Source: Chloranthus sessilifolius
Lineage: Eukaryota; Streptophyta; Magnoliopsida; Chloranthales; Chloranthaceae
Length of the DNA stretch: 64,000 nt
NCBI GenBank assembly: GCA_021018995.1
Contig: CM037589.1
Location: 13,903,001 to 13,967,000 of the forward strand
Direction: 5' to 3'
Below the pieces are notes generated by a model. That model was given only the letters and a program-made list of their open reading frames with translations. It searched no databases and had not been told where the DNA came from. The position numbers and the translations under genes are program-made. Positions within the stretch are counted from its first letter, which is position 1, and the number at the start of each line of letters is the position of its first letter. Below, in pieces: positions 22,601 to 31,567 of this stretch.

Positions 22601-25044
22601 TCAAGAGATAGTTGCATTGTCAACTATAGAGGCCAAGTATATAGCGATTATAGAAGCTGCCAAGGAAGCCTCATGGCTTAAGGGCTTGGTCAGTGAATTT
22701 GGTAAGGTTGATGGGAGAACCGATATCTTCTGCGACAGTCAATTTCATTCACCTAGTAAAGAATCAAGTTTTTCATGCAAGAACAAAACATATAAATGTC
22801 CGGTATCATTTTATCAGAGATATGATAGAAGATAGAAGATAGATAAGTATCGGTTAAGAAGATTTATACGAAAGAAAACGCAGCGGACATGTTGACTAAG
22901 CCGATTACACAGAATAAGTTTACGCATTGCCTAAACTTGATCAACACTTGTCGCAAATGTTGATGCTCGTTGGGGCGGTGACACGGTTGAGGATGAAACC
23001 TAGGTGAAGATTTTGTTGATTAGGTTCAATCTCAGCTGTGAATAGAGAGAGACACTTTGAAGAGTGTTCTCAGGTTGAAATTGATCGATCGACTCTGTAT
23101 AGCGATTGGTCAATTATGGGCGACAATTAATTGATAATTCTAGGGTTGAAATCGATCGATTTTGGAAATCGATCGATCGATTCTAGGCGACAACTGTTTG
23201 GAAACTCTCGGATTGAACGTAATCGATCGAATTTGGAGAGTGAACGATCTATTTTAGGCGGACAAGTTCCACGAATTTGAACGCTTTGATTATTAAGAAA
23301 AGTTTTTGGCCAAAGGTTCCTCATGCAAGTTTGAACCTATCAATAGAAGGCTTTTCTAGGGTTCAAAGAGAGTTTTTCAAGAGAGTGAAAATTGTGGAAT
23401 ACTTTGGGGAAACAAGGTATTGAAGAATAGCTTGGGGATTGAAGCATCCGATTGAAGCCGTTCTTGTGTTGGAATCGTTAATATATTCCAACATATCTCT
23501 TCTCTGTATCGAAGCGTCCTTGGTTATTCAGCGTGTTGGCTGTTGAAGATCATGTGAGATCTTGATTGAGAGTGCACTAGAGAGGAGAGCGTGTGCCTTG
23601 TAAACGTTCCGAAATATAGTGCATATACTCCGTGGACGTAGCCCTAGATTGGGTGAACCACACAAACTCCTTTGTGCTGTGTGTGATTGCTTTCTGTATC
23701 TTCTTATTTTGCCATATTCATTGCTATAGAGTTCGAAGAAATCATGAATCGAATGAATGTTCGGCAGACCACCTATTCAGAGATTTTTTCCAAAATTTTG
23801 ATTAATTCGGCGAATTTTGTGACAGAGCTCTCAACTTCCAAACTTCATTAAACCTTCCCATCCAACCATTTTATAAATAAAAAATAGAAAAAAGGGATAA
23901 TTATATTACACCATTAAGTTTATATTATGCCATGTGGCGCTCATCTATGATCAATCTAAATTGTGCACATCGCAATCCATCATTGAACATATCACAGCCC
24001 AAAGAAACACGCCTATACAATAAGTGGATGCGATCCATCCGATTGATAAACTTTAATATCAACCATTAAAACTAAAAACAACAGTTGATGTTAGAGTCAC
24101 TATATGGGATGTTTCAAATTTCTCAAAATGTCCGATTTTTGGGCCCATTTCCCTTCAATGTATGATCCATCGCTTTGACGGTGTGGATTACCCACATCTT
24201 TAACCCTTAATGGTGTAAGATAATTTAAATACCATTTTGACGTTTAAATGACGGTCAGGGGAGCACAGTGACAAATTTTGTTTTTGGCAATATTTCGGTA
24301 GGGCATTATCTCGGTTCATTTCGGATATATTTCGAGAAAATTTTGAAAGTTTCGGGACAAATTTGAAAATTTAAAAGTGAATAAAGTACAAAAAAAAAAA
24401 ATCCATTAATTTTGCCTAAATTAATGAAATTTCAGCGATTTTAGAGAAAACACGAAAATTTCGCCACAGTTTCCTTGTTTCGGTGAGTTTCGGAGAAATT
24501 TTGGAAAATTTGGGAGAAATTTGTCAGTATGCAGGAGAGCCGTGTCCGAAAAAAACAAGCATACACTCTAATTCTTAGAAAAAAGAAAAAACCAAGTCGC
24601 AATTGAATTCCTTAATAATTAGGACCATAGGCAAAATGAAAAAAGTAAAATTTTCACCTCTCCAATATTGGGGCATTGGGCTTCTTCACAGACGGTATTC
24701 AGATTCAACTTGGACAACGACTCTTTAACTTTCCGAAACCTCTCCCCCTGCGGCGCTCTCTGCCGTAGCCAATCGGGCTTCTTCACATTAGGATTCGGCC
24801 CCGTGTACGGGCCCATCCCACCCGGATACGGCCTCGTCGACGAAACGGCACCCGATTCGAACAATTTGGATGGTGGCAGACGTGAGGAAGACAAAGAAAG
24901 ATCTTTGGGTTCTGTCTTTTTCGAAGAATCAACGGCTTCAGATCGAATGATCCTACGAGAGTAGGAATCTAGGGTTTTGGTTGTTGGGGAAAGAGAGATT
25001 GAGATTGAACAGATGGAGCATTTAGGGAGAGATTGTTGAAACAT
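11538..25044 (-). CDS. LIP1P: Lipoyl synthase, plastid-type (LIP1P), 7 exons
   Basis: Radical-SAM lipoyl synthase inserts two sulphurs into octanoyl groups on E2/H proteins; this form should serve plastid pyruvate dehydrogenase. Exons, minus strand: 24658-25044, 15953-16134, 14662-14752, 14375-14532, 13809-13980, 13423-13533, 11538-11603. All junctions are GT..AG and phases agree, giving 388 residues, normal for the family. Residues 1-70 are serine-rich and fit a plastid transit peptide. [11 protein letters not shown] and [18 protein letters not shown] precede the auxiliary-cluster cysteines C119, C124 and C130 (CX4CX5C, split by intron 1). The radical-SAM motif is C156, C160, C163 (CTRGCRFC). 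[30 protein letters not shown] and the C-terminal VRSSYRAGE follow. An in-frame ATG at 25092 would add 16 residues; I prefer 25044 because the segment after it looks like other LIP1P transit peptides. Oddities are six extra residues at 136-141 and a transposon-filled 8.5-kb intron 1. Confidence 0.93.
12801..13092. mobile_element. Inverted-repeat MITE (family X) in LIP1P intron 6
   Basis: The outer arms AGAGTTGGTATTAGGTACCTGA (12810s) and its inverse TCAGGTACCTAATTCTAACTCT (13063-13084) pair over about 30 bp. The right arm has a 32-bp unit ('gtgcttgggtcaggtacctgagtatgccggca') repeated in tandem from 13023. The interior ('cactgatttg..tgctca', 'gaggcttgaccatttt') is shared with the copy in intron 1. 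Confidence 0.7.
13423..13533 (-). CDS. LIP1P: LIP1P exon 6
   Basis: The acceptor is TGCTTGCAG|CCAACC and the donor is CCTCTA|GTAAGT. It encodes [17 protein letters not shown] to FRYIASGPL, exactly 37 codons. Confidence 0.93.
13809..13980 (-). CDS. LIP1P: LIP1P exon 5
   Basis: The acceptor is TAATACAG|GTATGAG and the donor is TTACAG|GTTAGA. It encodes [30 protein letters not shown] and [10 protein letters not shown], conserved family blocks. Confidence 0.92.
14375..14532 (-). CDS. LIP1P: LIP1P exon 4
   Basis: The acceptor is GTTATGCAG|AACCTT and the donor is GCAGG|GTATGA. It encodes [19 protein letters not shown] through GLDVFAHN to RIVRDPRAG. Confidence 0.92.
14662..14752 (-). CDS. LIP1P: LIP1P exon 3
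   Basis: The acceptor is TTTGGCAG|GGTGGATTAC and the donor is AAG|GTTTAC. It encodes [18 protein letters not shown] and then [12 protein letters not shown]. Confidence 0.92.
15131..15758. mobile_element. hAT-type non-autonomous element in LIP1P intron 2
   Basis: It begins CAGTGTTTTAAATAGCG and ends CTTTAAAAACACTG, inverted CAGTG ends typical of hAT. Inner blocks (gtaaggcacaagtgaggcgcagtgagg; gagcactgcgccttgcacc) are inverted too. Flanks gtagcaat (15123-15130) and gtagacat (15759-15766) agree at 6 of 8. No transposase is encoded. Confidence 0.7.
15953..16134 (-). CDS. LIP1P: LIP1P exon 2
   Basis: The acceptor is TTTTTGTGGGCAG|TGTTGG and the donor is TGGGG|GTAAGT. It encodes CWNGG to AIASWG, carrying the third auxiliary cysteine and the CTRGCRFC motif. 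The extra GAGREE segment lies between them, encoded by a purine-rich run. Confidence 0.93.
16517..16598. repeat. (TA)41 microsatellite in LIP1P intron 1
   Basis: An uninterrupted 82-bp TA run. It lies about 380 bp beyond the exon 2 acceptor and is likely to be length-variable. Confidence 0.95.
16621..17135. mobile_element. Family X MITE, copy in intron 1, split by a hAT MITE
   Basis: The left end GTATCAGGTACTGG and right end GGGTACCTAACAC are inverted. The inner blocks 'tactgatttgcctgctca' and 'gaggcttgaccatttaggca' match the copy at 12801-13092. It is interrupted at 16849-17110 by a CATAGTGACC element, so family X was here first. Confidence 0.65.
16849..17110. mobile_element. hAT MITE (CATAGTGACCAA family) with perfect 8-bp duplication
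   Basis: The terminal repeats are CATAGTGACCAA and TTGGTCACTATG. Flanks cttgggtg (16841-16848) and cttgggtg (17111-17118) are identical. The interior is rich in A/T runs with 'gtttaaaatgcgg' and 'cccgtacctagac' blocks shared with the copy at 29783-30106. Confidence 0.88.
17136..17610. other. Intron 1 sequence without recognisable element
   Basis: AT-rich. It contains 'gccgggaaagattccagaaaaaattcggaaaatttttggggatt', which resembles the interior of the CATAGTGACAAA MITEs but lacks their ends. Confidence 0.4.
17615..18258 (+). repeat. Repeat A, copy 1 (left flank of the copia element)
   Basis: About 640 bp, from 'ttcatgaatctaatgaatg' to the 5' LTR of the copia, is repeated in the same orientation at 23736-24360 at roughly 90% identity by eye. 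It contains the left half of a CATAGTGACAAA-type MITE (18147-18258, left flank cagggaag) that is cut off by the copia LTR. A short inverted fragment of the same repeat lies at 28555-28605, so A is a dispersed sequence. Confidence 0.8.
18259..18991 (+). repeat. Copia 5' LTR
   Basis: 733 bp, TGTTGGTTAGG... to ...TTCTAACA (TG..CA). It contains several ATCGATCGATCGATT runs at 18338-18507, a small satellite-like region within the LTR. Confidence 0.88.
18994..19006 (+). promoter_or_regulatory. Primer-binding site, initiator-Met tRNA
   Basis: TGGTATCAGAGCC, two bases after the 5' LTR, is the standard copia priming site. Confidence 0.92.
19021..22920 (+). pseudogene. Copia gag-pol, broken
   Basis: Gag opens with [15 protein letters not shown] at 19021 and has an in-frame stop at 19099. 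It continues as a UBN2-type domain to about 19545 and then shifts. The CCHC knuckle has degenerated ([16 protein letters not shown], near 19740). The protease site reads DPGA (near 19913) where copia elements have D-S/T-G-A. Integrase spans about 20300-21285, with SDNGREY near 20660 and [13 protein letters not shown] near 20745. Reverse transcriptase lies at about 21420-22200 with YLDDMLIAA near 21985. RNase H has [14 protein letters not shown] and [12 protein letters not shown], ending near 22835. The C-terminal tail is frame-shifted up to the 3' LTR. Confidence 0.88.
23014..23735 (+). repeat. Copia 3' LTR, 3' end clipped
   Basis: Starts TGTTGATTAGG and follows the 5' LTR to 'gagttcg' at 23735. 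The 5' LTR continues for about another 19 bases to TAACA, which are missing here. It also has a roughly 12-bp insertion near 23446 (gcatccgattga). Confidence 0.85.
23736..24531 (+). repeat. Repeat A, copy 2, with an intact hAT MITE at its end
   Basis: Collinear with 17615-18258 ('cggcagaccacctattca', 'ttatattatgccatgtgg', 'tttgacggtgtggattaccc'). It continues through the MITE that is truncated in copy 1. It starts immediately after the clipped 3' LTR. Confidence 0.8.
24264..24531. mobile_element. hAT MITE (CATAGTGACAAA family), intact copy 126 bp from the exon 1 donor
   Basis: The ends are CACAGTGACAAATTTTG and GAAATTTGTCAGTATG. Flanks caggggag (24256-24263) and caggagag (24532-24539) match at 7 of 8. 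The interior has repeated 'tttcggagaaattttgg' motifs shared with copies at 26794 and 30731. Confidence 0.8.
24658..25044 (-). CDS. LIP1P: LIP1P exon 1
   Basis: It encodes residues 1-129, from [10 protein letters not shown] to [11 protein letters not shown]. The donor is GGAGAG|GTGAAA at 24658/24657. The exon holds the transit peptide and two of the three auxiliary-cluster cysteines. Confidence 0.92.
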
Positions 25045-25443
25045 TTTAGCTGCAGAAATGGAAGAGGATTCGATGGAACCGGTTAATAACAAATGAAAAC
25101 ATAAACAAATTTTAAAAACAGTTGGTTCACTTTGGTTTCGCCGTCGGAGGTTTTTTGTTAGTTGAGCGAGGGGCTCACACTACTTTTGTAGTGCACAATG
25201 GCATCCCTGCGGGACCCACAATGCCATTTCGCCGGGTCGGGTACATAAAGTTAACTTGTTGGGTCGGGTCAAGCATAAGATATCCCAGTCTGACCTTCGG
25301 GTCGGGTCGAGAAACATATTTTTCGGGTCAGGTCGGATCCCATCAGGTCGTGCCTTTGTAAATATCTTATTGGGCAGCCAAAATTTGGACGCGACCTGAC
25401 CCGTTGACAGCTTTAGAGATGAGCCTACTTCCCATCCACCTCA
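25045..25443 (-). promoter_or_regulatory. LIP1P 5' flank (presumed leader and promoter)
   Basis: Upstream of the start codon on the minus strand. No TATA box or other defined element could be recognised. 25225-25390 is rich in GGGTCGGGT repeats and ends with 'gacccgttgacagc', like worn hAT-type MITE sequence, so the usable promoter may be short. Confidence 0.35.
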
Positions 25444-26092
25444 TGGGGGTCTCAATGGGCTGCTCCCGGCCGGGTTAGGTTCGGCCTTTAAACATGCTTA
25501 CTATAATCAAGCTTCTAGATGTTATCCCATACCCGACCAAACAACTAATCGAGCTGGGTCGGACCAGCCCATTTATGAATCGGGCTTATATTACATTAGC
25601 GCATTCGCAGCCCATTGCGGGTTGGGCCGGGTCACGGGCCACATGACCTTTTTTTAATATATATAAATAACACTTTTGATAGAGTTAGGCAGAGTTCTAG
25701 TCAGGCGTAAATGAGCCAATTTTTAATGTGGCTTATGGAACTGGGCCATACCCGGCCAAGCTTATCAAAATAGGTTGGGGACTAGGTCATTTATGCATCC
25801 GGCCTACCTACCTTAGCCCATACCCAGCCCATGGAGAATAGGGCCAGGTCACAGGCCACACAACAATTTCTATAGAAGATACCACATTTGATAGAGTTAG
25901 ACTGAGTTATGGTCGAGTTTAAATGGGTTGATTCTTAATCTAGATTTTAGAATTAGCCCATATCCGGCCTGGCTGATTAAACATGGTTAGGGATAAGCCC
26001 ATTTATGCATTCTGCCCACCAACCTAAGCCCATACTCGGCTCATCATGAGTTGGGCAGCACCAGGCTCAAGCCCGGCTCCTTGAGATCCCTA
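25444..26092. mobile_element. hAT-type non-autonomous element
   Basis: It starts TGGGGGTCTCAATGGGCTG and ends TTGAGATCCCTA, inverted. Flanks ccacctca (25436-25443) and tcacctca (26093-26100) match at 7 of 8. The interior is rich in gggccgggtcacgggcc-type repeats in both orientations. Confidence 0.75.
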
Positions 26093-26131
26093 TCACCTCA
26101 TCTAGAAAGGCTTTAAAAGAGCTTTTAGCCT

Positions 26132-26515
26132 GTGTTTGGGTTAGCTCTTATAAGAGTAGATGCATCTCTCTACTTGCTCTCCGCTAGAGTAGATAAAATC
26201 TGTTACGGAAAAGAGGAGGCATAGAGCAGTTTTATCACTTAAAATAGCTCCCCACTGGAACAAATGAGTCGGGGAGTTGTGTTACCAAATGTGAAAGCAA
26301 TTCCCTGCTAGAGCGAAGGAGCCGCTCTTTGGCCCTAAAGAGCTAACCCAAATGTGGCTTTCAAGTAAGCTAAAAGAGCAATTTTATCATTTCAAATAAC
26401 TCCCTGCCAGAGCAAATCGGGCGATGAGTTGTGTTACCAAACATAAAAGCAGTTCCCCTCTAGAGCGAAAGAGTCCATCTTTGACCTGAAAGAGCTAACC
26501 CGAATGCGGCCTAAA
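26132..26515. mobile_element. hAT-like MITE with internal tandem duplication
   Basis: The left end GCCTGTGTTTGGGTTAGCTC is inverted at 26341-26358 (agctaacccaaatgtggc) and again at 26496-26514 (agctaacccgaatgcggc). A block of roughly 155 bp containing 'gagttgtgttaccaaa' and 'agagcgaa.gag' is present twice, so the right arm has been duplicated in tandem. Confidence 0.65.
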
Positions 26516-26793
26516 AATACTTCTCCAATCTGATCAGTCTCCCATGAATTGACGGTCTACAAAGCTAACGACAATGAAAAAGAAAAAAATCCAGATGATC
26601 AAATGACTAGGAGACTTTGATCAGTGTGATTTTTAAGCTATGGAAGCCAAACGGTTCCACAGTCATAATCGATCGACAACCGTGATCTTTTCATTTTCTA
26701 AATGACACTCAACAACATATTCAATTCAGATATGTTAAACAAAAAATCAAAATTTCTAATTTTACATGAAAACAAGAAAATATATATTATGAC

Positions 26794-27095
26794 CATAGTG
26801 ACAAATTTTGCCGAAATTCGCCGAAAAGGGGTCAAACGAAAATTTCAGCATTTTTCGACGAAATTTCGATAAATTTCAGGGTTTTTTTTAATGTTTAAAA
26901 ATTAATTATTTTATTTTATTTTAAATATGTTAATAATTTAGTATATATTGTAGTAGTTAAAAAAAAAAAAAAAATTAAATATATTTTTAATCCCCGAAAC
27001 TTTCCCAAATTTTTTCTGAAAGTATCAATATTAATCCGAAATGTACCGAAAAGACCCCCATCAAAAAATTACCGAAAACAAAATTTATCACTATG
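26794..27095. mobile_element. hAT MITE (CATAGTGACAAA family), perfect 8-bp duplication
   Basis: Ends CATAGTGACAAATTTTGCCG and AAAATTTATCACTATG. Flanks attatgac (26786-26793) and attatgac (27096-27103) are identical. The interior has nested cgaaatttcg-type palindromes. Confidence 0.9.
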
Positions 27096-27103
27096 ATTAT
27101 GAC

Positions 27104-29085
27104 AAGAACAAAATTACAAAAACCTATAATTTGACTATAATTTTGAGAAGCCCTTTATAGAAGATGGATACCCGGATGAAATCTGAAATTTTTTCTCTTG
27201 TTATTTGACAAATGCGTTGGACCCACTCAGAAAATGCCCATATTCCGAGTTTTAGCTGGCCTTTGCTCTGAGTAAATTACTTGGAAAGCTAGATCAGAGA
27301 GTTTACACAAGCCTCATAAATCATGAGATCATTACTTTTGATCCCTTATAAGATGGCCATCTGTTTTTGTTTTAACCCGAAAATAATGAAGGATTAACTT
27401 TATGCTTCACTGACATCTAAACATTTTTAGAGCACTGGTTACAACTTTAACTAATGGAACCTAAAAAGCTCAAAAGAGAGATACTAGAGTGAAGGCTGCA
27501 ATAGAGTGAGCCGCCATATAGTCCCGAAAGCAGAACTTAAGAAAATGGATACTTGAGGCTCCAAAGAAGATACCTGAGTGACAGCTACCATAGAGTAAGC
27601 TGCCACAGTCGCCGACTGAGGAGCGTGGTGGTAAGAAACCAAGATAACAAAGACATTGGTTTGGTTGTCAGTTTTTGTAAGGAGCGAAGGGCCTTATGAT
27701 ATCTTTGTTACTTGGCTTTCATGAACAAGTGAAAGATATTGATATATAGCTATAAAGGTCTCAACCAGCAATTTTTATGTGTGATAATTGGTTAGTTCAC
27801 CTTCTTATCCATCTCGTCTAAAAGGAAAACCATATATTAGAAAGTTGTATAGATTAGAAAAATCTCTCATAATACACGCAAGTGTCTCATTGATGAGTTA
27901 AAAATGCTATGTAGACTTTCAAAGTGCTTTCGAGTCATGGTGGTTGATGATTCCATCACAACATTTTTCAGACGTTGAATTTCTCTTGTGGATCAATTCT
28001 GTACAATAATACCGTAAGCCTCGCTCAGGTGTTTCCTGATTTTTCTTAGAAAAGCTCAAATTTTTAAAAATTCAGATTCTTGCAGATTCTTGATAGATTC
28101 AGATACCTAATTTTTTTTCCAAATTATTCAAAATCCTATCGTTCTTAAAGTATCTCAGAAAAACTCAGAATTTGAAGAATTGTTAGTTGTGTTCAGACAG
28201 TAGACACATTATTGAGTCATCGGTATATTAGGCGAACTCGGATTTGATCAAAATTTTAAGGGTTGTCCATCCATGTAAGGTTCAACATATTGGGCAGTGT
28301 TTTTTTCATAATATGACTTTTAGAAGGATAATATCAAATACCTCATAAACATATATGTAGAACTAATATAAAGTCATGAAGATGAAGGGAAATGAGCATA
28401 CGTTAAAGCATACTAATATATTTTTATTTTTAATAGAAACAAAATTACATATTCGATTTAGCCACAGTAACAAAGTTGGCCTAATTTTTTCTATTAAAAA
28501 AAAGATTCAATAGATTGAGAAAAAAATAACACAAGCCTCTAATTATGTGCGCAACATGGCATGTTTCTTTGGGCTGAGATACATTTCAATGATGGATTAC
28601 TTAAAGACCAGAATTTTTTTTATTTAATAATTTTGATGCCTTTTCTAGAATACATATGCACTATTTCGATTTTAAAATTATATATGTATTAAAAAATATA
28701 TTTTTTTATATCTTAGTAAATTGCTCTACTGGTTGATTTAGTGTTTTGTAAAGTTTAGGCTATAAGATCAAACTTTTTTATGTGCAATATATTATTATTA
28801 CTTTTTAATTACTTATATTAGAGCCTATACACTTTATGTGAGTGTGTAGCTCCACACCATAGTGGAGTAGTGGAGTCCTTGTGAGAGAGGGGAGAGAAAA
28901 AATAGGCCAAAATTATGGGTAATTGGGTATCATTATCTGCAATCCAAATTCTATCAAAATTATAATGGTTGTAATGAAGGAATTCTCCAATATGGATAAT
29001 TAAGGGAAATAATTTCCCCTCTTCTCACCTTATAATTTTAAACATAGGTTAAGATTATTTGCAACCAAAGATGTGGTCAACCGAA
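27104..29085. other. Gene-free stretch
   Basis: No gene recognised. 27640-27715 holds a weak inverted pair (aaccaagataacaaagac / atatctttgttacttgg). 28555-28605 is an inverted fragment of repeat A. The remainder is AT-rich with no structure I can support. Confidence 0.45.
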
Positions 29086-29089
29086 CTGA

Positions 29090-29405
29090 TGGTTTCATTG
29101 CTAACACCATTGACTGCCTTGAAACAAACAATGGAGATTATTTTTCCTCCCAGTCTTTGACAAATTGATATTCATACCATAACAAACATATTAGAGGGTC
29201 AGAGGTTGATTCCGTATGGAACACATTCGACCTGAGAACTCTACTTATTTAACGCCTATGATCTCGGTCACTTTAGGGATATGTGCCAGGTGGGATCACC
29301 ATCTGACCGTTTGATATGTGGACCATGATCCCTAGATCTATTTTGCCGAAGATTGGGATAAAAAACAATCTCCATGGTTTAATTCCAGTCAATAGTGTAA
29401 CATTT
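29090..29405. mobile_element. MITE family M, worn copy
   Basis: Contains 'accattgactgcctt', 'aacaatggagatta', 'atcccta gatctattt', 'aatagtgtaaca' in inverted halves like the other M copies. Ends are not preserved. Confidence 0.5.
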
Positions 29406-29782
29406 TTTTCAATGAGTATTAAAAACGGTGGTTGCCGAGTATTGGAACAAAAAAAGAGCTATTGGTTTTAAATATCTCAAAGGCAGTTACTTGGTGCGTA
29501 TCTAAATGGGGAGTATACTCCCCCAAACTTAGATTTTGCCTTAATCTAAGCAAAAACCCCAAACCTCCACACGTCCCTTTCACTAGGAAAAACACAGAAA
29601 GTTGGTGGGACCCACTGGAACTCACGAACACGCAATTTGGGCAAAAAAGCTCAGATTTTGTGCAAAATCTAAGAAAAAACTCAGATTTTGGGCATATTTC
29701 AACTCCCGAACAAGCCCTAAAAGCATTTTAATCTGAAAAGTCCGTTCTCTTGTAACTCGGGGATATTTTTGCATATCTCAAC

Positions 29783-30106
29783 TATAGTGACCAAACGCAA
29801 CTTTTTTTTTTCTCCGTAAAAAATGAGTTTAAAATGCGTCGTTTGAGAAAATAAAAAAAATATAAAACGTCTTATTCAAGTAAATTTCTTTCTTTAAAAA
29901 AAAAGCATTTCAAACCCATTTTTTCCCAAAAAAATTCATTTAAAACTTGAGTTTAGTCATAGTATATGTATTTTTTATTTTTGTAATTATTAATATTTTT
30001 TTAAATCCCCCCCCCCTCCCCTCCTTTTTTTTGCTTAATTTACATTTTTTTTTTCCGTATATTTCTAGAAGACAATTTATTCCCGAACCTAGACTTGGTC
30101 ACTATG
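29783..30106. mobile_element. hAT MITE (CATAGTGACCAA family), second copy
   Basis: Ends TATAGTGACCAAACGC and CTAGACTTGGTCACTATG. Flanks atctcaac (29775-29782) and acctcacc (30107-30114) match at 6 of 8. Shares the 'cccgaacctagac' and 'gtttaaaatgcg' blocks with 16849-17110. A C-run at 30007-30014 is embedded. Confidence 0.78.
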
Positions 30107-30603
30107 ACCTCACCTAAGGAAGCTTAAAGAGAAACACTTGACATTAGTATTAGCTAATCAGTCTACTTAATCAAATATCTTTTAAATGTGTTGGTAAAAT
30201 AAGATTAAAGTTTTACATCGTAACTTCAGATGTAAATGATACTTCATAACGCTCAAATGCGACCAATGTTTCAGATAAGAAATCAATAGGGGCTATTTGG
30301 ATAGAACCTAGTCAAATGGAGCAAAGTTGTTCACCTTTTACTCCACTTATCATTGTCTGGATAACAATTTGTCTGTGTGAGAAACACGAGAATATTCAAA
30401 ATCCAGTGTTTTGATACAAGCCTGGAAAATATTAAAATGGAGTAAAAAAAATTAGGGTTTTCCAAAAAATAAGAGACGGAGAGAAGAATTAGAAGAGAGA
30501 GAGAGAGAAAGAGATTGATGAACCTGCCGCCCATCTAAAAAAATTAAGTGCAACATTTTTTATTGGTAGAAAAATATTGTAGCATATCTGCGGTGGAGAG
30601 AAA

Positions 30604-30606
<3 letters not shown>

Positions 30607-30636
<30 letters not shown>
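30607..30636. repeat. (GA)15 microsatellite
   Basis: Uninterrupted GA run. Overlapping serine/leucine-rich minus-strand frames are artefacts of it. Confidence 0.9.
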
Positions 30637-30639
<3 letters not shown>

Positions 30640-30730
30640 TGAACCAACAATCCACGTTTTATTGTACCACACTTCTCGCTTATTCTCGAGGGGGAGGTCG
30701 TAATCCAAAATGGAGTTTTGTGGTAAAGAG

Positions 30731-31054
30731 CATAGTGACAAATTTCGCCGAAACTCAGAAAAAATTTCTCGAAATTCGTCGGAAAGAGGGTCAAATGAAA
30801 ATTGCGGGAAAATTTCCATATTTTTCGGTGAAATTTCGGTATTTTTTTATTTTTTATTTTTTATTTATTTATCTTTTAAAAAATAAATGTTAGTAATTTA
30901 GTATATATTGAAGTAATTTTTTAAAAATATTTTTTATATATTTTTAATCCCCAAAACTTTCCCGAATTTTTTCCGAAAAGTATCGAAATTAATCTAAAAT
31001 GTATCAAAAGGATCCCCCACCGAAAAATTACTGAAAACGAAATTTGTCACTATA
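30731..31054. mobile_element. hAT MITE (CATAGTGACAAA family), perfect 8-bp duplication
   Basis: Ends CATAGTGACAAATTTCGCCG and GAAATTTGTCACTATA. Flanks gtaaagag (30723-30730) and gtaaagag (31055-31062) are identical. Closely similar in layout to 26794-27095, including the A/T-rich centre. Confidence 0.9.
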
Positions 31055-31162
31055 GTAAAGAGGCCTTATCCATTTACAAAGCTTAAAAAATACTCAAACA
31101 AATGAATTTATGATAAAATGTTTTACCATACCACATTTTTCCTGTATCCAAAGAGGCTCTAA

Positions 31163-31565
31163 ACTTTTATTTCTGCATTGATTGTTATGGTACATACGGT
31201 CACCAAAGCACTTAGTTACCCGTGCCCCAAAAGCCAAGGTTGGATATATACGTAATTCTCCTTCCACCAAACTATCAAATCATGAGAAATGTACGAACAT
31301 TAAGTCATTAATGTTTTTTAATATGGCCACTGGATGACTTGGTGCCCAACATGGTTATAAATATATCTTTACACCGTCCAAAGTTCGAGTGAAGGAGATT
31401 GACTTATGTGCCCGTTGGTGCACGGGTGGGTGGAGTGCAATGATCCTCACCTGCCAAAAGAAATATATTAGGTGCCCATGCACCAAATGCATAGATCATT
31501 CTCTCTCTCTCTATAGTTACCTAGTCAAATCTTGAGAACTGCCTAAATATTAAAGAGCACACAAA
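31163..31565. other. Gene-free stretch
   Basis: No gene recognised. Short CT run at 31500-31512. Sequence between a nested MITE region and a LINE tail. Confidence 0.4.
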
Positions 31566-31567
31566 TC

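Larger units (their letters stand above)
18259..23735 (+). mobile_element. Ty1/copia retrotransposon (Tork/Tnt1-like), decayed, in LIP1P intron 1
   Basis: The order is 5' LTR, tRNA-Met primer-binding site, gag, protease, integrase, reverse transcriptase, RNase H, 3' LTR, which is the copia order. Orientation is opposite to the host gene. Many stops and frameshifts mean it is non-autonomous. The LTRs differ at roughly one position in ten by eye, so it is an old insertion. The 3' LTR lacks its last 20 or so bases and joins directly to repeat A copy 2. No 5-bp target duplication is visible (tacta before the element, aagaa after it). Confidence 0.92.
30288..31162. mobile_element. Putative larger inverted-end element carrying a nested MITE
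   Basis: The left end GGGGCTATTTGGATAG and right end CTGTATCCAAAGAGGCTC are inverted, like the 'gggcctgtttggat' ends of many plant hAT elements. It contains GA microsatellites (30497-30512, 30607-30636) and the hAT MITE at 30731-31054. No target duplication was found. Confidence 0.45.

Noticed and set aside
18259-23735. Endogenous pararetrovirus or other viral insertion
   Set aside because: Domain order with integrase before reverse transcriptase, TG..CA LTRs and tRNA-Met site identify Ty1/copia; no movement or coat protein domains are seen anywhere in the window.
24668-24964. Plus-strand 98-codon frame in LIP1P exon 1
   Set aside because: It is the antisense shadow of a clearly conserved exon.
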